A stretch of DNA of 64,000 bases from Polyodon spathula (lineage: Eukaryota; Chordata; Actinopteri; Acipenseriformes; Polyodontidae): positions 12,203,049-12,267,048 of the forward strand of contig NC_054553.1 in NCBI RefSeq assembly GCF_017654505.1, written 5' to 3'. The notes under the pieces were generated by a model. That model saw only the letters and a list, made by a program, of their open reading frames with translations, was not told the origin of the DNA and ran no database searches. Both the position numbers and the translations under genes were made by a program. Shown one piece after another: positions 26,106-36,440 of this stretch (position 1 is the first letter of the stretch; every line of letters starts with the position of its first letter).

Positions 26106-26724
26106 CTGTAAGAATAAAAAAGGATAACAGAGAGTAAAGCTAAATCCTAGGAAGCAATGGTATTGTTTATTGCAAAACATTGTTTCGTTATATACCTCAG
26201 AATATTTGCACTCTATTGATTAAATTGCTGACTACAGCCACACTAGTGGGGAATAAACCTACCACTACAGAAGGTGAAATGTAATTTGAGGCCCATTATC
26301 AAAGAATAACTAAATCATCTGAGCACTAAATCTGGTCATTTTTGCCATTTTTTATTTTTTCCCACATTGTCAATGATGTACCCAACCTAGGAGGATGAAT
26401 TAGGACCTAGTCTGTCCCAAAAACACATAAAGCTCTTTTTCATTACAGATGATAGGCTACTAACAGTTCTGGTCTTTCTTAATCCAAATTGATATATAAT
26501 GAATAAAGTCCTCTGCCTACTGCCACACTGTTTCCTTTTCAAGTATGAAATGTAACCATTACCGAATGGGTATTTACCTGCTATAGACCCGAATCCTGAA
26601 AATTGTATACCAAAGCTGCTGCTTTGAGTCTGTGACACAATTGTGATCCTTCCCCTGAGGGATCAAAAGCGCTATTTTTCCTGCTTGGAGAGCCTTGTTC
26701 AGATAAGTACATTGTTGCTTCTAT
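26106..26724. other. Start of the 19.5-kb FSIP2 intron, nothing recognised
   Basis: Directly upstream of the giant exon. It has a pyrimidine-rich acceptor but no other signal that I can support. A (TG)n/(TA)n run follows at 26725-26763. Confidence 0.5.
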
Positions 26725-26774
26725 CTGTGTGTGTGTGTGTGTCTCTGTATATATATATATGTGTACAGGTGTGC

Positions 26775-28812
26775 CTGACAAGGACAAAGCTCTGCTATCG
26801 GATGCCCCAATCACTCCAGGGCTCTCACCGCTCAAGGGAATCTACTAAGGAGCTGGTTCGTCTGCTTCCCAAGCGACCACCTCTAGTATGTAAACCAGCG
26901 GCAAACTGGCACCCTCAAAGCTGGCACAGCCGACTGCACCTGCTGCCAGAGACAATTTTCGGGACCAACCAGCAGCTGCTCGCTGTGGAGGCCATAATTG
27001 GTTCCATCTCCCTGCAGAGACAGAAGGTGCAGAATGCTGAGGCTAAGCCACAGGGGAAGCAGCAACCCTAGGAATTTGCTGCCAAAGGCCTTCTCAAGGA
27101 GTATAGGTGTCAGTGCACCACAGACATCTAGGTGCTTACTACCATTCAGGACGCCGCTTTGGTATCTCTGCTGCAAAAACGGGCTACTCACATGATAGAC
27201 CCTCTTGGTGGCCTCAGACCAATCCTCGACCTCAGACAGGTTTACATGTATCTGAGCTGAAGGAGATTCAAAATGTTGTCAATTCAATGGCTGTTGCAGT
27301 CAATCAGGGCAGATGACTGGTTCACCACGGTGGACCTCAAAAACAGCTATTTCCACATCCCCACAAAACCAGCGCACAGGAAGTACCTGTGGTTCGCCTT
27401 TCAGGGAACACAAGTTCCATGTCCTGCCATTCGGCTTCTCCCTAGCTCCACATGCTTTCTCGAAATGCATGGAATATATTTTTGCCCAACTGAGACTCAA
27501 AGGCATCAGAGTACTCAATTATTTGGACGATTGGCTTATGCGTAATGACTCTCCAACTCACAGAGACGCCTGCTACCGGTTGGGCCTTATGATGAATCAT
27601 GCGATGAGACAGCTGACAACTTCCCAGACATCCACTGTCGGACGGCAGAGTGCAAAGAATAGCTGCCTACTTGGAGCTCTTTAGCTCATCTGAGCATTAA
27701 AAGTAATAACATACCAGAAACTTCTGGGCTTGATGGCAGTAGCTTCCCAGACCCAACCATTGGGTCTCCTGCACATGGGCCCTCTGCAGGCCTGGTTTAA
27801 CAGCAGGGTCTTCCAGCCCATGTTGAACAGTGACCGCCTATTGACAGTGTCCCATCTCTATCTAAAAGCACTCTTGGTGGAAACAGCCAGCCCATCTACG
27901 GCTAGGCATAGCGCTGGGCAAAGTCAACAAAAAGGGAGGTCGTCATCATGGACATGCCCTGCCTGGGCTGGGGCACTGTGTGGAATGGCTGAGGTGTGCA
28001 AGGTGTGTGGAACACCCCATGGAGGGATCTCCACATCAGTGTTTTAGAAATGCAGACAGTTTACCTGGCATTGCAGAATTTTTTACAAGAAGTTCAAGAG
28101 AGACATGTGCTCATACGTACAGCCAACAGGGGTGGCCTACATAAACCGCCAGGGTGGCCTATGGTCGCCCAGTCTCCGTAGTGTGGCCAGCGAGCTTTTG
28201 TTGTCCCCAGCAGCTCGGCGTGGAGGTTTCACCCGAGGTGGTAAGCCTCATCTGGGAGATGTTGAGGAAAGCAAAGATAGACCTCTTTGCCTCCCAGTAA
28301 TCAAACTGCTACTCCTGGTTCTCCATAATAGGAGGCAGGTAACTGCTGGGAATATATGCCTTGGATGCCTGTGTCTGGGGAAAATCAGACAGGACCAGAC
28401 CAGGGTGCTATTAGTAGCCCCCTATTAGCCAAGACGACTGATTTTCAGCCGTGATACAGCTGGGCGCCCAGCCATGGAGACTGCCAATGACTATTGTCAG
28501 GCACGGGGCACCTTACAGCATCCCGACCCATCGTGCCCGCAGCGCTGTGTCTGGCCCCTGAACGGCTGCATTTGAGCCATCTAGGGCTTTCCAACAGTGT
28601 TATTGACACCCTGTAGAATACCAAGGCAATGTCCACACGTTCCCAGTACAGGTACAAATGGGGAATCTTCCAGACGTGGTGTCTGCCTCGTGGTTTCGAC
28701 CCCACGACTTGTGCTATGGCAGTAATACTGCAATTTTTGCAGGACCTATTTGACAAGGGGAAACCACCATCCACATTAAAGGTCTATCTGGCAGCTATTT
28801 CAGCTTGCCATG
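26775..28812 (+). pseudogene. Decayed DIRS-type retrotransposon: RT, RNase H and start of tyrosine recombinase
   Basis: Plus-strand fragments in several frames follow DIRS order. The reverse transcriptase (27310-27540) has WFTTVDLKNSYFHIPTKPAH, KYLWFAFQGT, LPFGFSLAPHAFSKCMEYIF, and the YLDDW catalytic box (27519-27533). The RNase H part (28050-28200) has LQTVYLALQNFL, HVLIRTAN and YINRQGGL. The N-terminal recombinase part (28740-28812) has DKGKPPSTLKVYLAAISACH. DIRS elements encode RT, RNase H and a tyrosine recombinase rather than a DDE integrase. The upstream part (26780-27200) fits the gag-to-RT linker only loosely. Stops and frameshifts show it is dead. The rest of the recombinase is found inverted at 30190-30730. 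Confidence 0.85.
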
Positions 28813-28920
28813 TTAACCCTTTGCAGTACATTTATTCAGCACTTGTCAGGTGTGTCAGGTCTAATTTATTTTCACACGCACTGTTTATTTTGCATGCTCT
28901 GTTTAACCCTTTAAACTCCG

Positions 28921-29477
28921 TGTCAAAGACGGCCGCAGTGGGTGACCAGAAAAAGGAAATAAACGACAGAGAGTTGGAGTTTGGTAGAGCTGAGCGAATG
29001 GTTTCGCTTAGCATTTAATAAATGAACAGACAGCCAGAAAATAAACGGTTGTACAAACACAAAAACACAGGACATGGCACATTCGTCAAAACAAAAAAGG
29101 CAAACAAAACGGACTAACACCACACAAAACACGGTGAGCAGATATTTTAACTTTACGTTATTATTTTATTATTTATTACCTCCGTCTCCAATGCAGTTCT
29201 CCACTCACCGAACACCCAACCCCGAGTGGGTGAAAACATGCAGCTTTTATATAGCTGTACCGTGACTTGATTGCTAATCAATCATTCAATTGGAGTCACG
29301 ATAGAACTGCACATGAATTAATAAAGCGCAATGCCCCGTGCTCACATATTATTACGTTTTACTTGCACGTGAAGTGCTGTGCAATACAGACCCGTCTATA
29401 TCCCGTGTACCAATGACTATACACCAACATTAACACACAACACAAAAAACACACACAGGTGCAGGCACTTTGCCACA
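28921..29477 (-). mobile_element. LTR, family A, minus orientation
   Basis: 557 bp, reading TGTGGCAAAGTGCC to CTTTGACA on the minus strand. It matches the plus-strand LTR at 31346-31964 along its whole length. Left flank CTCCG, right flank CAGGC, so no direct target duplication as it stands. It sits in the DIRS relic (see the inversion finding). Confidence 0.8.
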
Positions 29478-29889
29478 CAGGCCTATACAGTACAATAGTA
29501 AAATCAAAAGAATACCTAGCACACTTTATTTTTACTTTATGCTGCTGCTTTGTACAAATTGTTATTATTATTTTTAACTTGGACTACTTAGTAGCCTAAA
29601 CAATTAACACAAAATAGATCATGGTCCCATACTGATGCTCAGAATGAGCTGGAGATGTTAGTGTACATGTGTGCAGTCTATTGCTCTCAATATGCTGGAC
29701 AGACCCAAAATGTCATAGAATTTTTTTTTTTCCCCAAGGCTTGTAAGTACACCCTACCTTTAGTGAAAATTAGGTATTGAGTGTTTGCCTCAAAAATGCA
29801 TTGAGCACAACTGGCAACACAAGAGAAAATGTGGACTGGGAATGCCATCAACAATTGCGACTGTTTAAAACATGCTTTCGAAAGTTCTT

Positions 29890-30188
29890 ACCAAATTGAT
29901 GCAATTGTAAGTGTCGCAATTGCCGGCAACTTTAGTACATCTCATTCTAATATTTGTGAACCTTGATTGCATCATCTCCACCCCATTTTAGCAAATTTAT
30001 GCAGGAACGCCCATAATTACATATTAATCTAGGTTAAACCGCAAAAGAAAAACTGCTGCGCAAAGCATTTCCTAAAAAAGTCGCAAATAGCATTGTGCTT
30101 GTTTAGTACATTTCACTGTAGACTTCCGACTCGTTTGCAACTAGTTTACGACTGTTGTGACAGGCACAACACTTTAGTACATCTACCC
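29890..30188 (-). mobile_element. Candidate PIF/Harbinger-like MITE
   Basis: On the minus strand it starts GGGGTAGATGTACTAAAGTG, and further in it has repeated blocks agatgtactaaagtt and gcaattgcgacac. This style (short GC-tipped inverted end with repeated tactaaagt and tgcgac blocks) is known from Harbinger MITEs. Only one end is clear. Confidence 0.35.
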
Positions 30189-30189
30189 C

Positions 30190-30730
30190 TCAGTCTATAG
30201 AACCTAGTGATGGTATAGGGAGTAGCCTACACAGCTGCACTGCATGTCCTTGACAGTTGCATAAACCCTGGAGTAAAGCCCACAAAGTTGCAAGGCCCCT
30301 GGTGGAAAGGGCAGTGAGCTTTTCTAGAGGGGGCAAGTTGGCCAGTTCATAGGCAGTCCTGACCATGTCTGTTATCCATTTGGACAGCCACTGCTTAGAC
30401 AGGGTTTGACCATGGGACTTCACCCCATAGCAGACCAAAAATTGTTCGGACTGCATCCCAACTTTTCGTCTTGTCAACATAGTACACCGGGGCCCAAAAT
30501 AGCAGAGCATATGGAGCTGTCACGCTCTGTCAGACTAAAAAGGAGGTGGATAGAAGGCCTGTAATGCCGAGATAGTCTTCAGCAAGAAGGCAGGATTGGT
30601 TTGGAATGCGACATTTGTCCTGGCCTCTGAAAAAATTAAGCAGGCTTTTCGCAAGAGAATGCCTGCATCTCACTCAGCCACTTTGCTGATGTGATAGCAA
30701 GCAAGAAAGCTGCTTGAAATGATAATTTCA
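30190..30730 (-). pseudogene. C-terminal half of a DIRS tyrosine recombinase, inverted
   Basis: On the minus strand: AFLLAITSAKWLSEMQAFSC near 30720, then KVGMQSEQFLVCYGVKSHGQ, SKQWLSKWITDMVRTAYELA, and LSTRGLATLWALLQG. In DIRS recombinases the equivalent block carries the conserved HSTRG/ASSWAL motif; here the His is replaced (ALSTRG). Stop codons break the upstream part. The orientation is opposite to the RT part at 26.8-28.8 kb, although the two pieces together would complete one element. Confidence 0.75.
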
Positions 30731-31966
30731 GCTCAGCTCAGGGGCTCAAATGGAGTGCTCCAAGTGCTGCCTTTTAAACTTGTTTTACTCTGGGAATTTT
30801 TGCCTATTGTTGCCAAATTGCCTATCCCCTGTAAAAACACATTTCTGAATGTCCTAGAAGCATTTTATTTATATCAAAATTTAAAGCACAATTTTTTAAT
30901 TTCATATTATGTTGGAATCTGGAATAAAAAGTGCTTCCTAGACTCACAAAGATGATAAAATGTGAAAAAAAACAACATATTTACAAAAATTATCAGTTTT
31001 TTGTAAAATACACCATGAAAATATCAAATTTTTTTGAGAAGTTTATATGATAGTCCTATATGTTGGGAAGTTCCACACAAAACAGCACCAAAAATGACCA
31101 GAATACCAGAATGCGAACATCGTTTGCAATTTCGGATTTTTATTGGCAATAGTGATTTTGTTTTTTTTATGTGCGCATGGCTCTAAAATCCTTATTTGGC
31201 CGAGTATCGCATCGCATTTGGTCTTGAATTGAAGCCTGACTCTTCTTCTTTGGAACAACAAATCATCGCTGACAGATGTTCCTGGACAGAGCTACAAAGA
31301 AAAAGGTAAGTGGCTCGCCGGCGGGCAAAATCCCATGTACCGGAGTGTGGCAAAGTGCCTGCCCGTGTGTATTTTGTGTTGTGTGTTAATGTTGGTGTAT
31401 AGTCATTGGTACACAGGATATAAACGGGTCTGTGTAACACAAGTGTTTAAAATGTATATTTGTATTTAGGCACGAAGATTGCACAGCACTTCACGTGCAA
31501 GTAAAACATAATAATATGAGAGCACGGGAAAGTGCACTTTATTAATTCACGTGCAGTTGTACCGCAACTCCAATTGAATGATTAGCAATCAAGTCACGGT
31601 ACAGTTGCATAAAAGCTGCATGTTTTCACCCACTCGGGGTTGGGTGTTCAGTGAGTGGAGAACGGGATTGGAGACGGAGGTAATAAATAATTCAATAATA
31701 ATGTAAAGTTAAAATATCTGCTCACCGTGTTTTGTGTAGTGTTAGTCAGTTTTGTTTGCCTTTTTTGTTTTGGCGAATGTGCCATGTCCTGTGTTTTTGT
31801 GTTTGTTACAACCGTTTATTTTCTGGTTGTCTGTTCATTTATTAAATGCTGAGCGAAACCATTCGCTCAGCTCTACCAAACTCCACCTCTCTGTCGTTTA
31901 TTTCCTGTTTATTTTATTTCCTGTTTCTGGTCTGACGTCACCCACTGCAGCAGTCTTTGTGACACA

Positions 31967-31990
31967 TGGTGTCAGGTCAGAAGTGGGATT
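31967..31990 (+). promoter_or_regulatory. Primer binding site, tRNA-Leu type with a 5-nt repeat
   Basis: Two bases after the 5' LTR the sequence reads TGGTGTCAGGTCAGAAGTGG. The vertebrate tRNA-Leu 3' end would pair with TGGTGTCAGAAGTGGGATT. Here GTCAG is present twice, so the pairing is split by a 5-base repeat. Confidence 0.55.
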
Positions 31991-32005
31991 ACCAGCGCCT
32001 CCTAG

Positions 32006-32425
32006 ATGCAGACCAGAGCAGGAACCGCAATTTCTTGTTTAAAAAAAAAAAAAGACAAAAAAAAGTCACAAGACACCGTCAGGCTGAGGGACTGGATCCA
32101 GGACAATGCTGGGCTGGAGACCCAGTCCATGCCCATAGCCACCCGGGTCCTGTGGCTGATGGACAGGGAGCGATGGGAGGCATATGAGAGGGAACACACC
32201 CCAAACTCCCTGGAGGAAGGTGTGGAGTTGGTCCTCTGCTACCTGGAAGCAGCTATAAACAGAACAGCAGTCCAAGTAGCAGGGTCTCCAGTGCTCAGGC
32301 GGGGGGACCGCGAGAGTCCAGCGCACAGACGGAGGGACCACGAGAGTCCAGTGCCCAGAGGGGGGGGACCGCAGGAATCCAAAGCCCGAGAGGGAGCTGT
32401 TCCCATCTCCACCAGCAGAGGGTGA
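32006..32425 (+). CDS. Gag-like leader ORF of the LTR element
   Basis: Open frame of about 139 codons. The middle part reads RLRDWIQDNAGLETQSM, then RVLWLMDRERWEAYEREHTP, then EEGVELVLCYLEAAINR, a compact helical segment. It is followed by an Arg-rich tandem repeat (RRGDRESPAHRRRDHESPVP). Short helical gag-derived leaders like this occur in non-autonomous gypsy-type elements. The exact gag relationship is inferred only from its position after the LTR and primer site. The first codons overlap a poly(A)/AAAG slippage tract at 32041-32068, so the true start is unsure. Confidence 0.4.
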   Translation: MQTRAGTAISCLKKKKDKKKSQDTVRLRDWIQDNAGLETQSMPIATRVLWLMDRERWEAYEREHTPNSLEEGVELVLCYLEAAINRTAVQVAGSPVLRRGDRESPAHRRRDHESPVPRGGGPQESKAREGAVPISTSRG

Positions 32426-32469
32426 GTGCCTGCTGGTAACACTTTCCCTACCGTCACCACCTGGAGGAG

Positions 32470-33095
32470 AGGAGCAGGTGCTTCCTCTGTCTCCATCACC
32501 TTCCCCTGCAAGTGAGGGACAGCCGCACCAGTCACCTGCAAGTCAGGGAGAGCCGCACCAGTCCCCTGTAATAAGGGTAGACTACACGCCGCTCCCACCT
32601 CCGCCGCCAGGAGACTACATGACGCTCCCACCTCCACCACCAGGAGACTACACGCCTCTGCCACCTCCATCGGCAGGAGCAGAGAAGCAGGAGCTGTCTC
32701 TGCCTCCGCCACCTCCATCGGCAGGAGCAGAGCAGCAGGAGCTGCCTCTGCCTCCGCCACCTCCACCAGCAGGAGCAGAGCAGCAGGAGCTGGCTCTGCC
32801 TCCGCCACCTCCACCAGCAGAGGGTGAATGCCTGCTGGGTTCCCGTCCACCAGCAGAGGGTTAATGCCTGCTGGGTCCCTTTCCACCTGCAGAGGATGAA
32901 TGCCTGCTGGTATCGCTTCCCCCACCAGCAGAGGATGAATGCCTGCTGGTTTCGCTTCCCCCACCAGCAGAGAATGAATGTCTGCTGGTATCACTTCCCC
33001 CACCAGCAGAGGGTGAATGCCTGCTGGGTCCCTTTCCATCAGCAGAGGATGAATGCCTGCTGGTATCACTTCCCCCACCATCACGAGGAGAGGAG
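32470..33095 (+). repeat. Proline-rich minisatellite block
   Basis: Imperfect tandem units of about 60 bp (cctccaccagcaggagcaga type, giving PPPPPAGAEQQELPL) at 32580-32830, then units of about 51-54 bp (cagaggatgaatgcctgctg type) at 32815-33075. Part of the internal region of the LTR element. Confidence 0.85.
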
Positions 33096-34133
33096 TTGGA
33101 GCTGCCTCTGCCTCCATCACCATCAGGGGAAGAGGAGCAGGAGCTGCCTCTCCCTGCACCAGAAGGACCAGGACTAGATGCTGGCGGTCCTCAGCAGCCC
33201 TTACATAGGCTGCTGAGGGAAGCACGGGGAAGAACCGCCCAGCCGCAGTGGTCGAGAAGAGGGCCAACGCCCGCACCCCAGCTTGTCCTAACTCCCTGCC
33301 TCGCTTCGCTCAATGATGCCTGTCTTGCTTTGCCCAAGGATTCCCATCTCGCTTTACCCAAGGATGCCTGCCTCGCTTCACCCAAGAATGCCTGCCTCGC
33401 TTCGCCCAAAAATGCCTGCCTCGCTTCGCACACTAATGCCTGTCTCGCTTCGCCCAAGGATGCCTGCCTCGCTTCGCCCAAGGATGCCTGCCTCGCTTCG
33501 CCCATGGATGCTTGCTTGGCATCGCCTGGGGTTGCCTGTTGCTCCGCATCGCCTGGGGTTGCCAGCCGTTCCACATCACCTGGGGTTGCCATTTGCTCTG
33601 CATCGCCTGGGGTTGTCTGTTGCTCCGCATCGCCTGGGGTTGCCAGCCACTCCGCATCGCCTGAGGTCGCTGGAACTGCTTCGCCTGGGATTGCCAGCCG
33701 CTCTGCATCGCCTGGGGTTGCTGGAACTGCTTCGCCAGGGGTCACAGTCAGCTCTGCTTGGCCGCAGGGGTCAGTGTGGCCAGAGCCCCACCAGAGGGGG
33801 CTGCCGGCTATAAAGGGGGGAGAGGTCAGGAGACCACCTTCCACCGCCGCAGTTTCGCCGCTGGAGATCTTGGGGGAGGTTGGAGACCAGCAATCCCAGC
33901 AGCTTTTCCGCTGCTGGACTTGCCCCAGCTATGGGAGTCAGTCTGGGAACTGTCGGACATCTGCTGACAGCCGCACCATTGGCAGCATTTCCGCTGCCAG
34001 TGGTACAGCAGGAGGAGAGATTCGCCCCACTGTCAGCACGTCTGCTGACAGCATGGCCAGTAGCAGCCTGGCTACTGGCAACATTGCCGCCCATCAACCG
34101 ATTAAAGTCCCTGTTCTTAGCCCAGGGCTTTGA
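33096..34133 (+). CDS. Low-complexity ORF of the LTR element, 345 codons
   Basis: Open reading frame made largely of two coding minisatellites: DACLASPK units (24-27 bp, 33300-33515) and SASPGVA-type units (about 36 bp, 33515-33760). A Ser/Thr/Ala-rich tail follows, with a CWTCPSYGSQSGNCR stretch at about 33915-33960 that looks vaguely like a decayed retroviral-type zinc knuckle (CX2CX4 spacing not preserved). The opposite strand is also open over much of this region, a by-product of the repeat composition. Whether it is translated is unknown; I would not call it a host gene. Confidence 0.35.
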   Translation: MELPLPPSPSGEEEQELPLPAPEGPGLDAGGPQQPLHRLLREARGRTAQPQWSRRGPTPAPQLVLTPCLASLNDACLALPKDSHLALPKDACLASPKNACLASPKNACLASHTNACLASPKDACLASPKDACLASPMDACLASPGVACCSASPGVASRSTSPGVAICSASPGVVCCSASPGVASHSASPEVAGTASPGIASRSASPGVAGTASPGVTVSSAWPQGSVWPEPHQRGLPAIKGGEVRRPPSTAAVSPLEILGEVGDQQSQQLFRCWTCPSYGSQSGNCRTSADSRTIGSISAASGTAGGEIRPTVSTSADSMASSSLATGNIAAHQPIKVPVLSPGL

Positions 34134-34483
34134 GCGAGACTTTTGGGATTTTAAGGGGGGAGGTGGCCATTGAGGCCATGTGTGCTTTGCACAAGGGGGG
34201 GTATATGTGACAAAGTGCCCGCCCCTGTGTGTATTTTGTGTTGTGTGTTAATGTTGGTGTATAGTCATTGGTACACGGGATATAAATGGGTCTGGGTAAC
34301 ACGAGTGTTTAAAATGTATATTTGTATTTAGGCATGAGGATTGCACAGCACTTCATGTGCAAGTAAAATGTCATAATATGTGAGCATGGGGAATTGCACT
34401 TTATTAATTCACGTGCAGTTGTACTGTGACTCCAATTGAATGATTGATTAGCAATCGAATCACGGTACAGCTGCATAAAAGCT

Positions 34484-35300
34484 GGTATTCTCCCTCTGCT
34501 GGTGGAGGTGGGAGTGACAAGCAGTCCTCCCACAGCGGTGGAGGCGGAACCAGCTGGCATTCTCCCTCTGCTGGCAGGTACCTGGGCTGTGGACGTTCGG
34601 CCTTCCCTTCTTGGGCTGTGGACGCACCGACTCCCCCCTCTTGGGCTGTGGATGTTCGGGCTCCTCCCACTCAGGCGGAGAATGTTCAGGCTCCTCCCAC
34701 TCAGGCGCAGGACGTTCGGGCTCCTCCCTCTTAGGCTGTGGACGCACCGACTTTTCCCACTCCAGGTCCATGTCCCCTCTCCAGCAGCTGTAAGACCACT
34801 ATTCTTCGTGGAGGGGGCAGTTAACCTGGAAACGCCCCCACTCCCCACAAATGCAGCAACAGTAGGCCTTACTTACGTTGTGGAGGAGGGCTTCCCAGCG
34901 GATCTCCTCCTGTGCCTGCTGTTGCTGCTGTCTCCTTCACATCCTTTCTCCAAAAAAATTATAATAATAATAAAAAAAACTGCAGTACTCTTCTTCTCTC
35001 TGTGGCCTGAGTCAGAGGCTGTGGTCTATCCAACTCTCCCACCACGTGTGGCAGGAAATGGCTTTGCGGTGACGTCAGACCAGAAGAAGGACGAAGAACA
35101 ACAAAGGTATCTGCAGTTTACAGGCGCGGCGTGCGCCATTTATTAAAGAATACAAAAATAAATAAAATATTTAAACAAAAATAAACACTGCTCACAGATC
35201 ACAGAAAATAAATATCAAATCATGAACACAATAATATCAGTTACGGTTTAGCTGGGCAGTAGCCTTCACGGATCCTTTACGTTTCAGTTTCATACAATAC
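34484..35300 (-). mobile_element. Fragment of a second non-autonomous LTR element (family B), minus orientation
   Basis: 35057-35300 matches the LTR at 49946-50200 (tgacgtca, ctgcagtt, cgccatttattaaagaa, aaaataaacactgctcacag, gctgggca and ccttcac blocks in the same order). To its left, in the minus orientation, lies internal sequence coding repeats such as RPQPKREEPERPAPEWEEPE. This abuts the truncated family A LTR at 34483. Both ends are truncated. Confidence 0.6.
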
Positions 35301-36086
35301 ACACACACTATCAACATCTCGGTCTGTACGCACAGGATGCCACCTCACAGTGAGGTCAACTATTTTGTCTTAATAAGAATGTGTATGTAACTATGCTTCC
35401 AAAACAAAAATCATTTTGTTACAACAAATCTGGAAGCTACATTGATCGTTTGAAAAAATGAGTAATGCAGGCATAGCTCTGTCATGAATATAGGTTGTCA
35501 AAATGCACTTTGGTTTTTTTAGCTTGTTCAGCAACCAAATTGTTCAGCAAAGTAAAACTGATTATTTTTTTTTTAAAAATTAAAAAAAAAAACTTGAGGA
35601 TCTGAATAACTAAGATTTGGTGCACTTTGAAACGATTCATGTCAGATTGATTTTGAATAAAAGTTCAGATTCAATTCAGGATTTTTTTGTACTGCGTTTT
35701 AATTCTTTAACGAATTAGATGAAGGCAGAATACTGCATACATGAAACAAACAGGTACATGTAATTCTACTTTTATTCACAATCTCATCATTAACTTACTC
35801 AATAGTTTATCATTCATTTTGATTTTCTTTTCGCTATAACAAACCCCTCGATATAACGAACAAAGGCTTGGACCCCAACAGGGTGTGCTGTACATCTACT
35901 CTCCCATGAGAATGATTTTCCTGCGAACACTACCACTTCCTGTTTTTTTTTGCTTTCTTTTTTTATTCCTGGAGCATTAAGAGGACGCAGCTTGCGTGTT
36001 TGCGTATGCCTAGCGGCGGGCTTTCTCGACAACAATGTCTCGACTCACATCTTGTCACATTCAAAATTAAAATAAATAAATAAATG
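35301..36086. other. FSIP2 intron, no feature recognised
   Basis: AT-rich. It contains a short stretch at 35820-35900 (cctcgatataacgaacaaag) that recalls DNA-transposon ends, but nothing firm. Confidence 0.4.
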
Positions 36087-36087
36087 A

Positions 36088-36171
<84 letters not shown>

Positions 36172-36172
36172 T
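36087..36172. repeat. (ATT)n / (AAT)n microsatellite
   Basis: About 15 ATT units followed directly by about 12 AAT units; the switch in phase makes an imperfect palindrome. Confidence 0.95.
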
Positions 36173-36440
36173 TTATCTTACCTCATATTTGAACATAATG
36201 GGTCAATTGCAACAAACTGAAAGCAGCGTACTAACTGGGGATGATCCCGTAGTTAGTACGCAGCTCCGTACTAAACTGGTACGCAAGTTAAATACCAACT
36301 GCAACGAACTTGGCGGCTGAAGTTGGTCTCCAGCTGCATACTAAAAAAGGTTTCAATTGCAAAGAACCCAAAAATAACTGCTGCTGCCCTCCAGAGGATA
36401 CTAAGTACGAGACTAAGTAACGCTAACCTTTTCTATAGAC

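Larger units (their letters stand above)
31346..34483 (+). mobile_element. Non-autonomous LTR retrotransposon with proline-rich internal region
   Basis: 5' LTR 31346-31964 (TGTGGCAAAG to TTTGTGACA) and truncated 3' LTR 34206-34483 (TGTGACAAAG onward), with a G-rich polypurine tract (caaggggggg) at about 34192-34201. The internal region of about 2.2 kb has a short gag-like segment and then low-complexity coding. No protease, RT, RNase H or integrase is present, so it must have depended on another element in trans. The 3' LTR stops at 34483, where a second element in the other orientation begins. Confidence 0.75.

Noticed and set aside
26106..26180. ATG at 26180 as the start of a single-exon 6,422-residue protein
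   Set aside because: The 25 codons before ITVEEL are intron: a good acceptor lies at 26106-26115, and upstream exons join in phase 0. The last six codons after 6935 are likewise past a consensus donor.
32239..33276. 345-codon ORF on the minus strand over the proline-rich minisatellites
   Set aside because: Repeat composition leaves several frames free of stops. The plus-strand orientation agrees with the LTRs, primer site and polypurine tract.
34309..34848. 179-codon minus-strand gene
   Set aside because: It spans the junction of two LTR elements (34483/34484); only the 34485-34800 part is element coding, and the rest is LTR.
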